Shown here one piece after another: positions 25,259 through 34,458 of a stretch of 64,000 bases of DNA. The notes below the pieces were generated by a model, which did not search any database, was not told the origin of the DNA, and worked only from the letters and a program-made list of their open reading frames with translations. Within the stretch, counting starts at the first letter, position 1, and every line of letters starts with the position of its first letter. The DNA is taken from assembly GCA_020638735.1 (NCBI GenBank), contig JACKHZ010000013.1:348346-412345 (forward strand). Reading direction: 5' to 3'. This stretch comes from Planctomycetota bacterium. GTDB lineage: Bacteria; Planctomycetota; UBA1135; UBA2386. A program made the translations under genes and the position numbers.

Positions 25259-26215
25259 ATGGCCCCCGAACTCTGGTATCCGATCACCGAAGCGACCAGC
25301 CGCGGCGGCGGCTTCCACAGCCCGTTCGGCGGCACCTGGCCGGACCTGGGTGACGCCCGGCGCTGGTGCGACGGAATGCAGCAGATCGGCGTGCTGTCCC
25401 ACGACGACGCGCAGCGGTTCCACTTCTGGATCGAGCACGGCTACGTGTCGCTGCCGAACGCCGTGTCACATGCCGCCATCGACGCGCTCAACGAGGCGGT
25501 CGAACGGATGTGGCGCGAACCGGACTCGGTCGCCGACGTCTACGCCGAGACCTACGACGGCGTGCTGCGAGTCGAGCGGCTGCGCTCGGACATCCGCGAC
25601 GCGCCGCACAAGGTGCTCGACCTGCACACACAGCTTGCCGCGGCCGAGCCGGTGGTCTTCGCCCAGCCGATCGTGCACTTCCTGCAGCGCCTGTTCCTGC
25701 GGCCGCCGATGGCGTTCCAGAGCCTCTACTTCACGGTCGGCACGAAGCAGCACATGCACCAGGACACGGCCTACGTGCCGGTCAACTCACCGCTGGAGTT
25801 CGCCGGCGTGTGGATCGCGCTCGAGGACGTGCAGCCGGGCACGGGGGAGCTGCAGTACTTCGACGGCAGCCACCGCATCCCGGAGTACCTGTTCGAAGGC
25901 CAGTACCTCAGCAAGCGCTCCGACGACCCGAACGACGAGGCGTTCCTGCGGTTCGTCTACGAGCGCTCGGTCGAGGCCGGCTGCGAGCTGGTCAAGTTCC
26001 TGCCGAAGAAGGGCGACGCGCTGATCTGGCACGCAAGCCTCGTGCACGGCGGCTCACAAGAAGTGCGTGACGGCTCGACCCGGCGCAGCATCGTCACGCA
26101 CTTCTGCCCGCGCGACGTGATGCCCGGCTACTTCCGCGACGGAATGCCGCACTCGGCGATCACGACCGCCGCCGGCGGCGCCGCCTACCGCTGCAACTGG
26201 CGGCATGACGCCTGA
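25259..26215 (+). CDS. Phytanoyl-CoA dioxygenase (PhyH) family protein
   Basis: 318 residues. Fe(II)/2-oxoglutarate oxygenase of the PhyH type: the metal-binding HxD is in TKQHMHQDTAYVPV, the distal His in LIWHASLVHGGS, and an Arg for the 2-oxoglutarate carboxylate follows in GSTRRSIVTHFCP. GTGELQYFDGSHRIP is the usual conserved loop. The ATG at 25259 is preferred; the GTG at 25238 is an in-frame alternative. Substrate is unknown: PhyH proteins hydroxylate lipids, halogenate or act on small metabolites. It converges on the acetyltransferase gene. Confidence 0.88.
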   Translation: MAPELWYPITEATSRGGGFHSPFGGTWPDLGDARRWCDGMQQIGVLSHDDAQRFHFWIEHGYVSLPNAVSHAAIDALNEAVERMWREPDSVADVYAETYDGVLRVERLRSDIRDAPHKVLDLHTQLAAAEPVVFAQPIVHFLQRLFLRPPMAFQSLYFTVGTKQHMHQDTAYVPVNSPLEFAGVWIALEDVQPGTGELQYFDGSHRIPEYLFEGQYLSKRSDDPNDEAFLRFVYERSVEAGCELVKFLPKKGDALIWHASLVHGGSQEVRDGSTRRSIVTHFCPRDVMPGYFRDGMPHSAITTAAGGAAYRCNWRHDA

Positions 26216-26276
26216 CGGCGCGGCTCCGGTCGTGGCTGGCCACCGACGACGACACAGCTCCTCCCGCTGGCACCCG

Positions 26277-26723
26277 TCACCGCCCGCCGGTGCCGTCGCC
26301 GCGCACGATCCAGCACGAGTCGTGGTGCTGCATGCCGATGTGCGGGTAGTAGCTGCGCGCCTTCGGCGCCGCGATCAGGATCAGCGACGTCTGGTGGCCG
26401 CCGGCGTCGTGCGTGCGGCGGATCAGCTCCTTGCCGATGCCGCGCCCCTGGAACGCCTCGTCGACCGCCAGGTCCGACAGATAGGTGCAGTAGTGGAAGT
26501 CCGACACCGCGCGTGACACTCCGACCAGCAGCCCTTCCGCGGTGCGCGCGGTGACGATCACGTCGGCGTGCGCGAGCATGCCGGCGACGCGCTGCGGGTC
26601 GTCGACCGGGCGGCGCTCGGCGAGCGTCGAACGGCGCAGCAGCGAGGTGAAGTCGTCGATCGACAGGTCGGGTTCGAGCGCGTAGTGGATGTCGGTCACG
26701 GCGAAGTCTCGGTGGCGCGGCAT
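26277..26723 (-). CDS. GNAT-family N-acetyltransferase
   Basis: 148 residues. The acetyl-CoA-binding motif A is present as YLSDLAVDEAFQGRGIGKEL (Q-G-R-G-I-G-K), preceded by the strand LLVGVSRAVSDFHYCTY and followed by SLILIAAPKARSYYPHIGMQ. Acceptor unknown. Two consecutive ATG codons at 26726 and 26723 are possible starts. A 43-base piece of its 5' end, differing at one position, is duplicated at about 32931, where it forms a gene remnant. Confidence 0.88.
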   Translation of the reverse strand: MPRHRDFAVTDIHYALEPDLSIDDFTSLLRRSTLAERRPVDDPQRVAGMLAHADVIVTARTAEGLLVGVSRAVSDFHYCTYLSDLAVDEAFQGRGIGKELIRRTHDAGGHQTSLILIAAPKARSYYPHIGMQHHDSCWIVRGDGTGGR

Positions 26724-26951
26724 CATCGCGCGGTACTGGCCGCGGTCCCAGGTCTGCCGACGACGAACGCCCTGCGAACCGCCGCCGCGAAGCCCCGCAG
26801 AGCAGCGCTTCCGCCGTTGTCCCATCGCCCCGCAATTGCGCCCCACCGCGACAGCCAGCCGGCCGGATCCCGGGGTTTCCGTGTCTCACGCCAAACACCC
26901 CGAACGGATGTCCTTCGAGTTCGCCAAGCCTCCCTCCGCCAAGTGGAATCG

Positions 26952-28979
26952 ATGAAGCTCCCCGCCACCCTGTTGACCATCGCATCACTGTCCCTCGTGT
27001 CCGGCGCCACGGGCCAGGCCCTGCAGTTCGCCTCCAGCCCCAGCGCCATCGCGCTCAACCTGGCCTCGACGATCGGGTTCGAGTTCACGCCGAACGAGGA
27101 CATCTACGTCACGGCCGTCGGCTGCTGGGATCGGCTCGCCAACGGCCTCGCCGCGAGCCACGAACTGCGCATCTGGTCCAACAACGGCGCCAGCTTGGAG
27201 GTCTCCGCACAGGTGCCGGCGGGCACGGCCGCGAGGCTCGAAGGTCCGACGCAGGCCCAGGGCCGCTTCCGCTACGTGGAGATCCCCCAGACCCTGCTGC
27301 GCGCCGGAGTGCACTACGTGATCGGCGCGCAGACCGGTGGTGGTGACGAGCACCTGCTCACCGGCGTCACTTCGATCAGCACGCCCGCATCCATCACCTG
27401 GAACAACTGCCGGCAACGGTCCGGCTCGCTGGCGTATCCGTCGAACGTCATCGCTGGATACGGCTACATCGCTGCCAACTTCCTGTTCCGTCCTGCCTTC
27501 GACGAACCGGCGCTCGAGATCGACGTCTCGGCGTCGCCGCAGATCCTCGACTTCGACGCGACCCGGGGCTGGCTGTTCCGCGCCGAAGAGGACGTCGTGC
27601 TGACCTCGGTCGGCATGTGGGATCACAACAGCGACGGGCTGCTGACCAGCCACGACCTGCTCGTCTGGGACAGCACCGGCACCAGTCAGCTGCTCAGCGC
27701 ACAGATCCCCGCCGGCACCGTTGCGCCGCTGATGGGCCCGCCGGCGGGACCGGGCAGGTTCCGCTACCACGCGGTGCCGCCGCTCGTGCTGCACGCCGGC
27801 CAGGAGTACGTGATCGGCATGCAGGTCGCCGGCGACGACTTCCTCAACGACGGCATCACGTCGATCACCTCGAGCGACCAGATCACCTGGCTCGAGGGCC
27901 GCTTCACCTCGAGCGGCCTCTCGTTTCCAACCTACACGGTCGGCACCAACACCTACTTCGGCCCCAACTTCCTGTTCGAACGGCCGGTCCAGGCCGTCGG
28001 CGCCGGCTGCGTCGAGGGCTACGCGTCGTACTACCAGCAGATGTCGCCGACGGCGATGGACCTCTCCGGCATGGAGCTGGTGCTCAACGACTACGGCGGC
28101 GGCTTCCAGGTCTTCTCACAGCCGGGCACGATCCTGCCGGTCGGCTCGCTCGCCACGCCGGTGCACGGGCCGATGGGCGACGACTCGGCGCTCGTCATGG
28201 GCGCGCTGGCCATGGAGATCCACTCCAACTGCCAGGTCGCATTCAGCGCCGGCAACAGCACCGACTACGTGCCCGACGCCAACACGATGCTGAACACCAA
28301 CCCTGGCACGGCGCTCTATGCGTGGACCGACCTCAACCCGGCGGCGGCCAACAGCGGTCAGATCTGGTACGAGGAGAACGGCTTCGACTACATGGTCACC
28401 TACGACGGCGTCTACCAGTTCGGCACCGCCGAGGCGGTGACCGTGCAGTTCCGCGGCAACCGCCTGTCCAACAGCCACGTGATCTCGTTCGGCGCGGTCC
28501 ACACCCTCGGCCAGGATTGGCTGATCGGCTATTCCCCCGGCGGCCCCAACCAGGACCCGGGCCCGGTCGACTACTCGACGCTGACCGCCGCCGCGCCGTA
28601 CGTGTCGCGCGAGCCGGACACGCTGGCGCCGCTGCTCGAAGCGCTGGCCCCGCCGCAGATGGGCGCATCGGTGCAGGTGCGCACGTCGAACTTCGATCCG
28701 GGCGCCGTGTTCCACATCGGCGTGCTCGGCATCAGCGATCCGGCGCTGCCGCTGACCTTCCTCGGCCTCGACCCGGCGTGCCGGCTGCACGCGAGCCCCG
28801 ACGTGCTGATGCCGGCGGCGGTCATCTACGGCCAGTCGTCCTTGACCTGGTCGCCGCTCGACCTGACCAGCGCCACGGTGCCGGGCTTCGAGTTCTACGT
28901 GCAGGCCGCGACGTTGGACCTGTCGGTGCTGAGCGGCACGACGCGCCTCAGCAACGGGCTGCGTCTGCGCTCCTACTGA
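26952..28979 (+). CDS. Secreted protein with duplicated DUF4082-like domains
   Basis: 675 residues, signal peptide MKLPATLLTIASLSLVSGAT. Residues about 30-180 and 205-365 are a tandem duplication: both have a GFEFTPNEDIYVTAVGCWD-type strand, an N/D-x-L-x-x-S-H-x-L-x-x-W segment, an AGT loop, GRFRY, and a VHYVIG/EYVIG strand. This pattern is like the DUF4082 module of secreted bacterial proteins. The central part (about 370-560) contains the segment ELVLNDYGGGFQVFSQPGTI. The C-terminus (from MGASVQVRTSNF) ends as the family-style beta domain seen elsewhere in the window. Probably surface-exposed. Function unknown. Confidence 0.8.
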   Translation: MKLPATLLTIASLSLVSGATGQALQFASSPSAIALNLASTIGFEFTPNEDIYVTAVGCWDRLANGLAASHELRIWSNNGASLEVSAQVPAGTAARLEGPTQAQGRFRYVEIPQTLLRAGVHYVIGAQTGGGDEHLLTGVTSISTPASITWNNCRQRSGSLAYPSNVIAGYGYIAANFLFRPAFDEPALEIDVSASPQILDFDATRGWLFRAEEDVVLTSVGMWDHNSDGLLTSHDLLVWDSTGTSQLLSAQIPAGTVAPLMGPPAGPGRFRYHAVPPLVLHAGQEYVIGMQVAGDDFLNDGITSITSSDQITWLEGRFTSSGLSFPTYTVGTNTYFGPNFLFERPVQAVGAGCVEGYASYYQQMSPTAMDLSGMELVLNDYGGGFQVFSQPGTILPVGSLATPVHGPMGDDSALVMGALAMEIHSNCQVAFSAGNSTDYVPDANTMLNTNPGTALYAWTDLNPAAANSGQIWYEENGFDYMVTYDGVYQFGTAEAVTVQFRGNRLSNSHVISFGAVHTLGQDWLIGYSPGGPNQDPGPVDYSTLTAAAPYVSREPDTLAPLLEALAPPQMGASVQVRTSNFDPGAVFHIGVLGISDPALPLTFLGLDPACRLHASPDVLMPAAVIYGQSSLTWSPLDLTSATVPGFEFYVQAATLDLSVLSGTTRLSNGLRLRSY

Positions 28980-29155
28980 GCGACGGCCGAGCGGCAGGCC
29001 GGTCAGCTACGCAGGCGCACCGGCGCCTGCTCGACTCGGACGCCCCGCGGACATCGACGCACTTCGCGTCAATCCGCCGGACGGAACCCGGTCAGCGCCG
29101 CGCGCACCCGTCGACAGTGCGGCGCAGTCGATCTGCCGCGCCGACCCGGCGGCGG
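28980..29155. other. Intergenic stretch without recognisable features
   Basis: No gene, RNA or repeat is seen between the end of the secreted protein and the sigma-factor remnant. Translations on both strands are Arg/Ala/Pro-rich, as expected of non-coding high-GC DNA. Confidence 0.4.
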
Positions 29156-29410
29156 TCACACGAACTCGACCCCGCGTCGCTTCAACAAGCGCGACAGCTG
29201 CATCAGCGCGCGCACCAGCAGCTGGCGCACCGCCGCCTCGCTGCGGCCCATCGACTCGACGGCGCGTCGGGTCCGTCCCGATTTTTCGCACCGGGGACCA
29301 CCAGAACCGTGTCCTGCCCTTCGAGCCCGCCGTGCGGCGGTCAGTTCCCCTCGCTCCTACCCCACGCCACGACCCACGAGGCGACTCCAATCGTTCGTGT
29401 TCGCCGTCAT
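29156..29410 (-). pseudogene. Remnant of an ECF-type sigma factor gene
   Basis: Two pieces in the correct order on the minus strand. The 5' piece, from an ATG at 29410, reads MTANTNDWSRLVGRGVG before a stop at 29357, and this is a typical sigma-factor N-terminus. The 3' piece (ending 29156) reads SMGRSEAAVRQLLVRALMQL then SRLLKRRGVEF, clearly the region 4 helix-turn-helix and tail. Only about 90 bases lie between them, so the core (regions 2 to 3) has been deleted and the frame is broken. The intact sigma factor that follows belongs to a different subtype. Confidence 0.5.
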
Positions 29411-29490
29411 GTCGTCGTCCACGACCTCATTCCTGGCCCAGGACCAGCTGCTCGGCGAGTGAGCCGAGCCGGCACGCGATGTCCTCCCCG

Positions 29491-30075
29491 TCACCCGCCG
29501 TGGTCCGGCATCGCCTTCTGCAACCAGGCGCGGGCGAACCGCCAGTCGCCCTTGACCTGGCTCTGGCTGACTTCGAGCGCGGTCGCGATCTCGTCGATCG
29601 ACATGCCGCCGAACACGCGCATCTCGACGATCTGCGCCGGCCGCGCGTGCGTCCCGGCCAGGCGCTGCAACAGCTCGTCGAACACGCCGACGTCGCCAGC
29701 GCGCGCCTCCAGTTCGTCGAGGCAGTCGTCGAGCGCGACCCGAGAGCTGCCGCCGCCGCGCTTCTGCGCCCTGCGGTCGCGCGCGTGGTTGACCAGGATC
29801 TGCCGCATCGCGCGACTGGCGACGGCGAAGAAGTGGGACCGCCCCTCGACCTCGGCGCCGCGGTCGATCGCGCGCTGGATCTTCATCCATGCCTCGTGCA
29901 CCAGGGCCGTCGGTTGCAGCGTGTGGCCGCCGTCGGAGCGCATCAGGTTGCGCGCCATGCCGCGCAGGTCCTCGTAGACGATCGGCATCATCTGCGCCGC
30001 CGCGTCCTCGTCGCCCGCGCGCAATCGGCGCAGGAGCAAGGTCAACTGCAGCGGGTCGTCTGGCCGGGCGGACAC
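29491..30075 (-). CDS. ECF sigma factor, sigma-70 X6-like subfamily
   Basis: 194 residues from a GTG at 30075. Region 2: LTLLLRRLRAGDEDAAAQMM, then LQPTALVHEAWMKIQR and GRSHFFAVASRAMRQILVNH, the latter typical of the planctomycete/acidobacterial ECF subfamily (Sig-70_X6). Region 4: VEMRVFGGMSIDEIATALEV with the helix-turn-helix and final DWRFARAWLQKAM. The gene is divergent from a Ser/Thr kinase gene with TPR-like repeats, with about 50 bp between the starts. In this ECF subfamily such sigma-kinase pairs are common and the kinase is thought to regulate the sigma factor. Confidence 0.92.
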   Translation of the reverse strand: MSARPDDPLQLTLLLRRLRAGDEDAAAQMMPIVYEDLRGMARNLMRSDGGHTLQPTALVHEAWMKIQRAIDRGAEVEGRSHFFAVASRAMRQILVNHARDRRAQKRGGGSSRVALDDCLDELEARAGDVGVFDELLQRLAGTHARPAQIVEMRVFGGMSIDEIATALEVSQSQVKGDWRFARAWLQKAMPDHGG

Positions 30076-30124
30076 GGCCGCGCAGGATAGCAGCCCCACT
30101 CTTCTCCGAACTAGACTACCCAGG

Positions 30125-32896
30125 ATGGCAGCTCCCGATCCGACCACCGTGCACGACGTGTTCGTCGCCGTCGTCGCCGTGAGCAAGGCCGAACAGCGGG
30201 CGGCGATCGAACGACTGTGCGGCGGGGACGTGGCGCTGCGCGCCGAGGTCGAGGCCTTGCTGGCGCACGACACCCAGCACGGGTGGTTGGACGACGACGC
30301 CCTGGACGCGCTGCGCGAAGTCGGCGTGCGACGTCCGGACGGGCCGCCGGAACAGCTGCCCGAGACGCTCGGCGAATACCGCATAGAGGGAGTGCTCGGT
30401 CGCGGCGGCGTCGGCGTCGTCTACCGCGCGCGCCAGCAGAACCCCGATCGCGCGGTGGCGCTCAAGGTGCTGCCGCCGTCGCCGAGCGCGGAGGCGGCGC
30501 GCCGCTTCGCCCTCGAGCAGGCGTCGTTGGCGCGCCTGCAGCACCCGGCGATCGCGCAGATCCATGCCGCGGGCAGCTTCCCGTCGGCGTCGGGCGAGCA
30601 ACCGTTCCTGGCCATGGAGCTCGTCGAAGGCGCGGACCTGCGCACCTGGCTCGACGCGGCGCGGCCGACCAAGCGGGCCGGCATCGAGCTGTGGATCGCG
30701 ATCTGCGAGGCCGTGCACCACGCGCACCAGAAGGGCGTCGTGCACCGCGACCTCAAGCCGGGCAACATCCTGATCGACGGCGACGCGCGCCCCAAGATCG
30801 TCGACTTCGGCATCGCCCGCATGCTCGAAGCGGAGGCCGACGAGGCGACGCCGCAGACGACGCTGACGGGCCAGGTGCTGGGCACGCCGGCGTACATGAG
30901 CCCGGAGCAGGCCGACGGCCGCATCGACTGCATCGACACCCGCACCGACGTCTACGCGCTCGGCGTGATCGGCTACCTGCTGATGTCCGGCCGCCTGCCG
31001 ATCGACGTCACCGGCCTGTCGATCAGCCGCGCGATCCGCCGCGTCGTCGAGGACGAACCGGTGCCGATCGGCCAGGTGGCGCCCCAGCACCGCGGCGACG
31101 TGCAGAACATCCTGCGCCGCTGCCTGCAGAAGCGACCCGAGGACCGCTACTCGTCGGCGATGGCGCTGGCGGAGGACCTGCGGCGCCACCTCGCCAACGA
31201 GCCGGTCTCCGCGCGCGAGCCGTCCACGGTCTACGTGCTGAGCCGCTTCGCGCGCCGCCACCGCGCGCTGCTCGCCGCCACCTTCGCGGTGTTCGCCGCG
31301 CTCGGCATCGCGCTGTGGATCAGCCTGGCAGCGACCGCCGACGCGGTCGCGGCGAACGCCGCGACCGAGACCGCCAAGGGCCACGCCGAGGCGGCCGCGG
31401 CGGCGGCGCAGCGACAGCTCGCGGTGCGCGAGGCGGTGCTGGCGTTCGTCTCCCGCACCTTCCGCCAGGCCGATCCCGACCGCAACCCCGAGGCGCGCAA
31501 GCTGACCCCTGGCGCGCTGTTCGCCGCAGCCGGCGAGGACATCGACCGCGAGTTCGCCGACGAACCCGACGTCGCCCAGGCCGTGCACTTCGAGCTGGCG
31601 GAGCTCCTGACCGGTGTCGGTGAGGCGGAGAAGGCCGTCGCGCACCTGGAGAAGGCGCGCGCCGTCGCGGAGCCACCGGGCCAGCCATGGTTGCACGCCC
31701 GCATCGAGTACTCGCTCGGCATCGCGCACGGCCAGCTCGGACAGCCGCAGGCGGCGCTCGAATCGTGCCTCGCCGCGGCGCTGCGCTGCGAGCAGCTGGC
31801 CGCGGCGAACACGCCACCGCCGGAGGACGCGCCGCAGTTTCCCTTCGACGTGCGGCAAGCCCTCGCGCAGGCCCGGTTCGCCGTCGGCGAACGCGGTGAG
31901 GCCGAACGTCTCTGGCGCGCGTTGATCGCCGATGCCGAGACCAGTCCGTCGACGGCCGACCTGCAGTTCGCCGCGTCGGCGCGCGCGGGACTGGCGACGA
32001 TCTGCGCCCAGGACGGGCGCGTCGAAGAGGCGGAGCGCCTGGTGCGCCGCGCCATCGCCGCGCTGCGCCGCGACGCCGGTTACCTCGACGAGGCCACGCT
32101 GTCGGCGGTCAACAACCTGGCCGGCGTGCAGGCGGCGGCCGGCGACTTCAAGAGCGCCCTCGTGCTGCAGACCGACGTGCTCGCGGCGTTCGAACGCCTC
32201 TACGGCCCCGATCACCCGACCCTGCTGACTCCGACGTTCAACCTCGCGGCGATCGAGTGGCGCGCCGGCGATCCGGAGCGGGCGTTGCAGCGGCTGCGCG
32301 GGCTGATCGCCAAGGCCGAGCGCGACGGCTGGGGCGAGCGCGAACAGCTGATCGGTCCCTACGCCAACCTGGGCCAGATGCTGTGGAGCCGCGGCGAACG
32401 CGACGAGGCCGCGCGCAGCTACCAACGCGCGATCGACCTGCGGCTCGTCCTCAGTCCGGGCGCCGACATCTCCTTGTCGGGGTTCTACTACGATCTGGCG
32501 CGCATCCGCCGCGAACAGGGCGACGCGGACCAGAGCCTGCGCCTGCTGCGTGAGTCGGTGCGCATCCGCATCGAAGCGCTCGGCCCGTTGCACCCCAAGG
32601 TCGTCGGCCGCCGGGTCGACCTCGCCAATGCCGAGCTGAGCGAGGTCGGCGGCGGCGTCGACGCGGCGCAGCCCCACCTCGAGGCCGTCGACGAGGTGCT
32701 GCTGCCGACGCTGGGCATCCAGCACTACACCACCGTGCTCAGCCAGAAGCTGCTCGCCGACTGCATGCTCCTGCGCGGCGACCGCGAGCGCGCGCAGCGC
32801 TACTTCGACGTGTTCGTAGAACGCGCCGCGCAGTGCCCATCGCCCGCGCGCTGGGCGGAAGCGATCGCCGCGCTGCGACGCCGCCTCGCCGAGTGA
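30125..32896 (+). CDS. Ser/Thr protein kinase with TM segment and TPR-like repeats
   Basis: 923 residues. Residues 1-80 are a helical N-terminal domain. Kinase domain about 85-350: glycine-rich loop VLGRGGVGVVYRAR, AVALKVL (Lys), catalytic loop HRDLKPGN, DFGIAR, and the activation/P+1 region GTPAYMSPEQ, all intact. A membrane helix follows (ALLAATFAVFAALGIALWIS, near residue 380), and the C-terminal half is a TPR-like helical array (for example ALVLQTDVLAAFERLYGPDH, MLWSRGERDEAARSYQRAID), presumably extracytoplasmic and sensory. It is divergent from the ECF sigma gene. Confidence 0.94.
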   Translation: MAAPDPTTVHDVFVAVVAVSKAEQRAAIERLCGGDVALRAEVEALLAHDTQHGWLDDDALDALREVGVRRPDGPPEQLPETLGEYRIEGVLGRGGVGVVYRARQQNPDRAVALKVLPPSPSAEAARRFALEQASLARLQHPAIAQIHAAGSFPSASGEQPFLAMELVEGADLRTWLDAARPTKRAGIELWIAICEAVHHAHQKGVVHRDLKPGNILIDGDARPKIVDFGIARMLEAEADEATPQTTLTGQVLGTPAYMSPEQADGRIDCIDTRTDVYALGVIGYLLMSGRLPIDVTGLSISRAIRRVVEDEPVPIGQVAPQHRGDVQNILRRCLQKRPEDRYSSAMALAEDLRRHLANEPVSAREPSTVYVLSRFARRHRALLAATFAVFAALGIALWISLAATADAVAANAATETAKGHAEAAAAAAQRQLAVREAVLAFVSRTFRQADPDRNPEARKLTPGALFAAAGEDIDREFADEPDVAQAVHFELAELLTGVGEAEKAVAHLEKARAVAEPPGQPWLHARIEYSLGIAHGQLGQPQAALESCLAAALRCEQLAAANTPPPEDAPQFPFDVRQALAQARFAVGERGEAERLWRALIADAETSPSTADLQFAASARAGLATICAQDGRVEEAERLVRRAIAALRRDAGYLDEATLSAVNNLAGVQAAAGDFKSALVLQTDVLAAFERLYGPDHPTLLTPTFNLAAIEWRAGDPERALQRLRGLIAKAERDGWGEREQLIGPYANLGQMLWSRGERDEAARSYQRAIDLRLVLSPGADISLSGFYYDLARIRREQGDADQSLRLLRESVRIRIEALGPLHPKVVGRRVDLANAELSEVGGGVDAAQPHLEAVDEVLLPTLGIQHYTTVLSQKLLADCMLLRGDRERAQRYFDVFVERAAQCPSPARWAEAIAALRRRLAE

Positions 32897-32930
32897 TCGC
32901 GCGGCGCGGCGCCGAGAGGCACTGCTCGGC

Positions 32931-33001
32931 CGACAGGTCGGGTTCGAGCGCGTAGTGGATGTCCGTCACGGCGTTGGCTCTGGCGACGGGCGACGCGTCA
33001 T
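32931..33001 (-). pseudogene. 5' fragment of a GNAT acetyltransferase gene
   Basis: Reverse-strand translation gives AVTDIHYALEPDLS, identical to residues 7-20 of the acetyltransferase at 26277-26723, and 42 of 43 bases at 32931-32973 equal 26661-26703. Beyond that point the sequence diverges (AEQCLSAPRR) and the frame has no similarity to the rest of the gene. The upstream side retains a weaker match up to the start region. It is a duplicated fragment, probably inactive. Confidence 0.7.
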
Positions 33002-33110
33002 CGCGCGGCGGCGGCCGCGGGCCCATCGCTCGGCGGACCGACGCCCCGCTGACCCGGAGCTCGTCGGCCCCGACGGCGCCCCGATCGCGCACCGATCGTC
33101 ACGGCTCGCG

Positions 33111-34442
33111 TCAGGGGCGCGTCGCGTCTGCCTTCGGGCTGGTTCGTGTCGACCACAACAGCCACGCGAGCACGGCGAACACTCCGAGGTGCTGCATCAG
33201 CAACGGCAACCGCGAATCCTCGTGCATGAACGCGGCCGTGGTCTGGGCGAAGTTGGCGCCGTCGCCGTACGGCGCCAGGAACCAGTGCGCGGGCTGCCCC
33301 GGCGCGGCGAGCACGTCCTCGGGAGAGTTCGGGATCTGCCCGAAGACGCGGAAGGCGAGGGCCTGCGCGACGACCATGGCGACGAGCGCCAGCACGACGC
33401 GCCACCGCGGCGACGCCCCCACGCAGCGGACGAGCGCGACGGCGAGCATCGGGAACACCACCGGGTGGGTCCAGAACAGGAAGCGGTCGATGTGGTTGCC
33501 GCCGATCAACGACCCGCCGACGACCATGGCGACGTAGGCGAGCAGGGCAGGGTGCTCCCGCAGCCACTCGCGCACGACGGTGCCGCGCCCCACACACAAC
33601 AGCGCGATCATCGGGCCGTGCATCATCAGCAGCGCCAGCGGCACGAGCGACGGGTGCGAGGCCTTGAACGCCAACACCTCGACGGCGTGGTTCCACAACG
33701 TGTAGTCGCCGATCTCCTGCACGCTGGCGTGGATGCCCACGATGCAGGCGAGGCTGACCAGCGTCGGCAGGATGGCCTGCAGCATCAGCGCACCGCTCCA
33801 ACCGCCACCTCGCCGCGCCGCCCACCACGCGTCGACGGCGGCCGCCGCCGCCGTGAGCAACACGATCTCCCGCACCAGCGTGCCGACGATCGTCAGCGCC
33901 ACGAGCACGGCGGTTCGCCGCCATGAGTGACCCGGCCAGCGCACGAGCACCAGCAGCATCGCGGCCATGCACATCACCGCGGGTGGGTCCGTGTGCGCCG
34001 GCCAGAACGCCACGAAGCGGAACGGGGCCTGTGGATGCACCACCCAGGCGAGCAGGACGATGGCCAGCACGACGTCGCTGGCGACGAAGCGGCGGACGAG
34101 GCCGCCGAGCACGAAGACGGTCACGACGGCACATGCCAGGTTCAGGGTCAGGAACCCGTTGATGCTGTCGTGCGGGACGTTGGCGAGATCGTGCGGGAAC
34201 AGCGTGCCGACGAGGTACGGCAGGCCGACGCAGTAGACGTAGGGACCGAACCCGACGATCGGCAAGTCGAATGCGAACCGGAACGCCATCTCCGCGTAGG
34301 CGTTGGCGTCGTAGGGCACGCCGTCGCGGTACTGGATGACCTGCTGGTTGGCGGCGAGGGCGAGTCCGACGCCCGCGGCGAGCGTGCAGATGGCGAGGTA
34401 TCGCCACACCGACGATCCTGCTACTGCCGACTGCGACTGCAT
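33111..34442 (-). CDS. Polytopic membrane protein, GT-C-like
   Basis: 443 residues from ATG at 34442. About ten membrane helices (YLAICTLAAGVGLALAA; LNLACAVVTVFVLGGLV; VVLAIVLLAWVVH; PALLAYVAMVVGGSLIG; VVLALVAMVVAQALAF) with an early acidic motif (YRDGVPYDANAYAEMAFRF) in the first periplasmic loop, a pattern seen in GT-C or polyprenol-dependent glycosyltransferases and in O-antigen-type enzymes. No catalytic Asp pair can be assigned firmly. A similar open frame extends 43 codons upstream (to 34571) but overlaps the pdxT end, so the later ATG is preferred. Function uncertain. Confidence 0.7.
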   Translation of the reverse strand: MQSQSAVAGSSVWRYLAICTLAAGVGLALAANQQVIQYRDGVPYDANAYAEMAFRFAFDLPIVGFGPYVYCVGLPYLVGTLFPHDLANVPHDSINGFLTLNLACAVVTVFVLGGLVRRFVASDVVLAIVLLAWVVHPQAPFRFVAFWPAHTDPPAVMCMAAMLLVLVRWPGHSWRRTAVLVALTIVGTLVREIVLLTAAAAAVDAWWAARRGGGWSGALMLQAILPTLVSLACIVGIHASVQEIGDYTLWNHAVEVLAFKASHPSLVPLALLMMHGPMIALLCVGRGTVVREWLREHPALLAYVAMVVGGSLIGGNHIDRFLFWTHPVVFPMLAVALVRCVGASPRWRVVLALVAMVVAQALAFRVFGQIPNSPEDVLAAPGQPAHWFLAPYGDGANFAQTTAAFMHEDSRLPLLMQHLGVFAVLAWLLWSTRTSPKADATRP

Positions 34443-34458
34443 GCCACGGAGTGCTGGT

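Noticed and set aside
29411..29490. A short minus-strand segment reading EDIACRLGSLAEQLVLGQE
   Set aside because: It looks protein-like but has no start and no recognised family; it could be the end of a decayed gene before the sigma remnant. Not enough to annotate.
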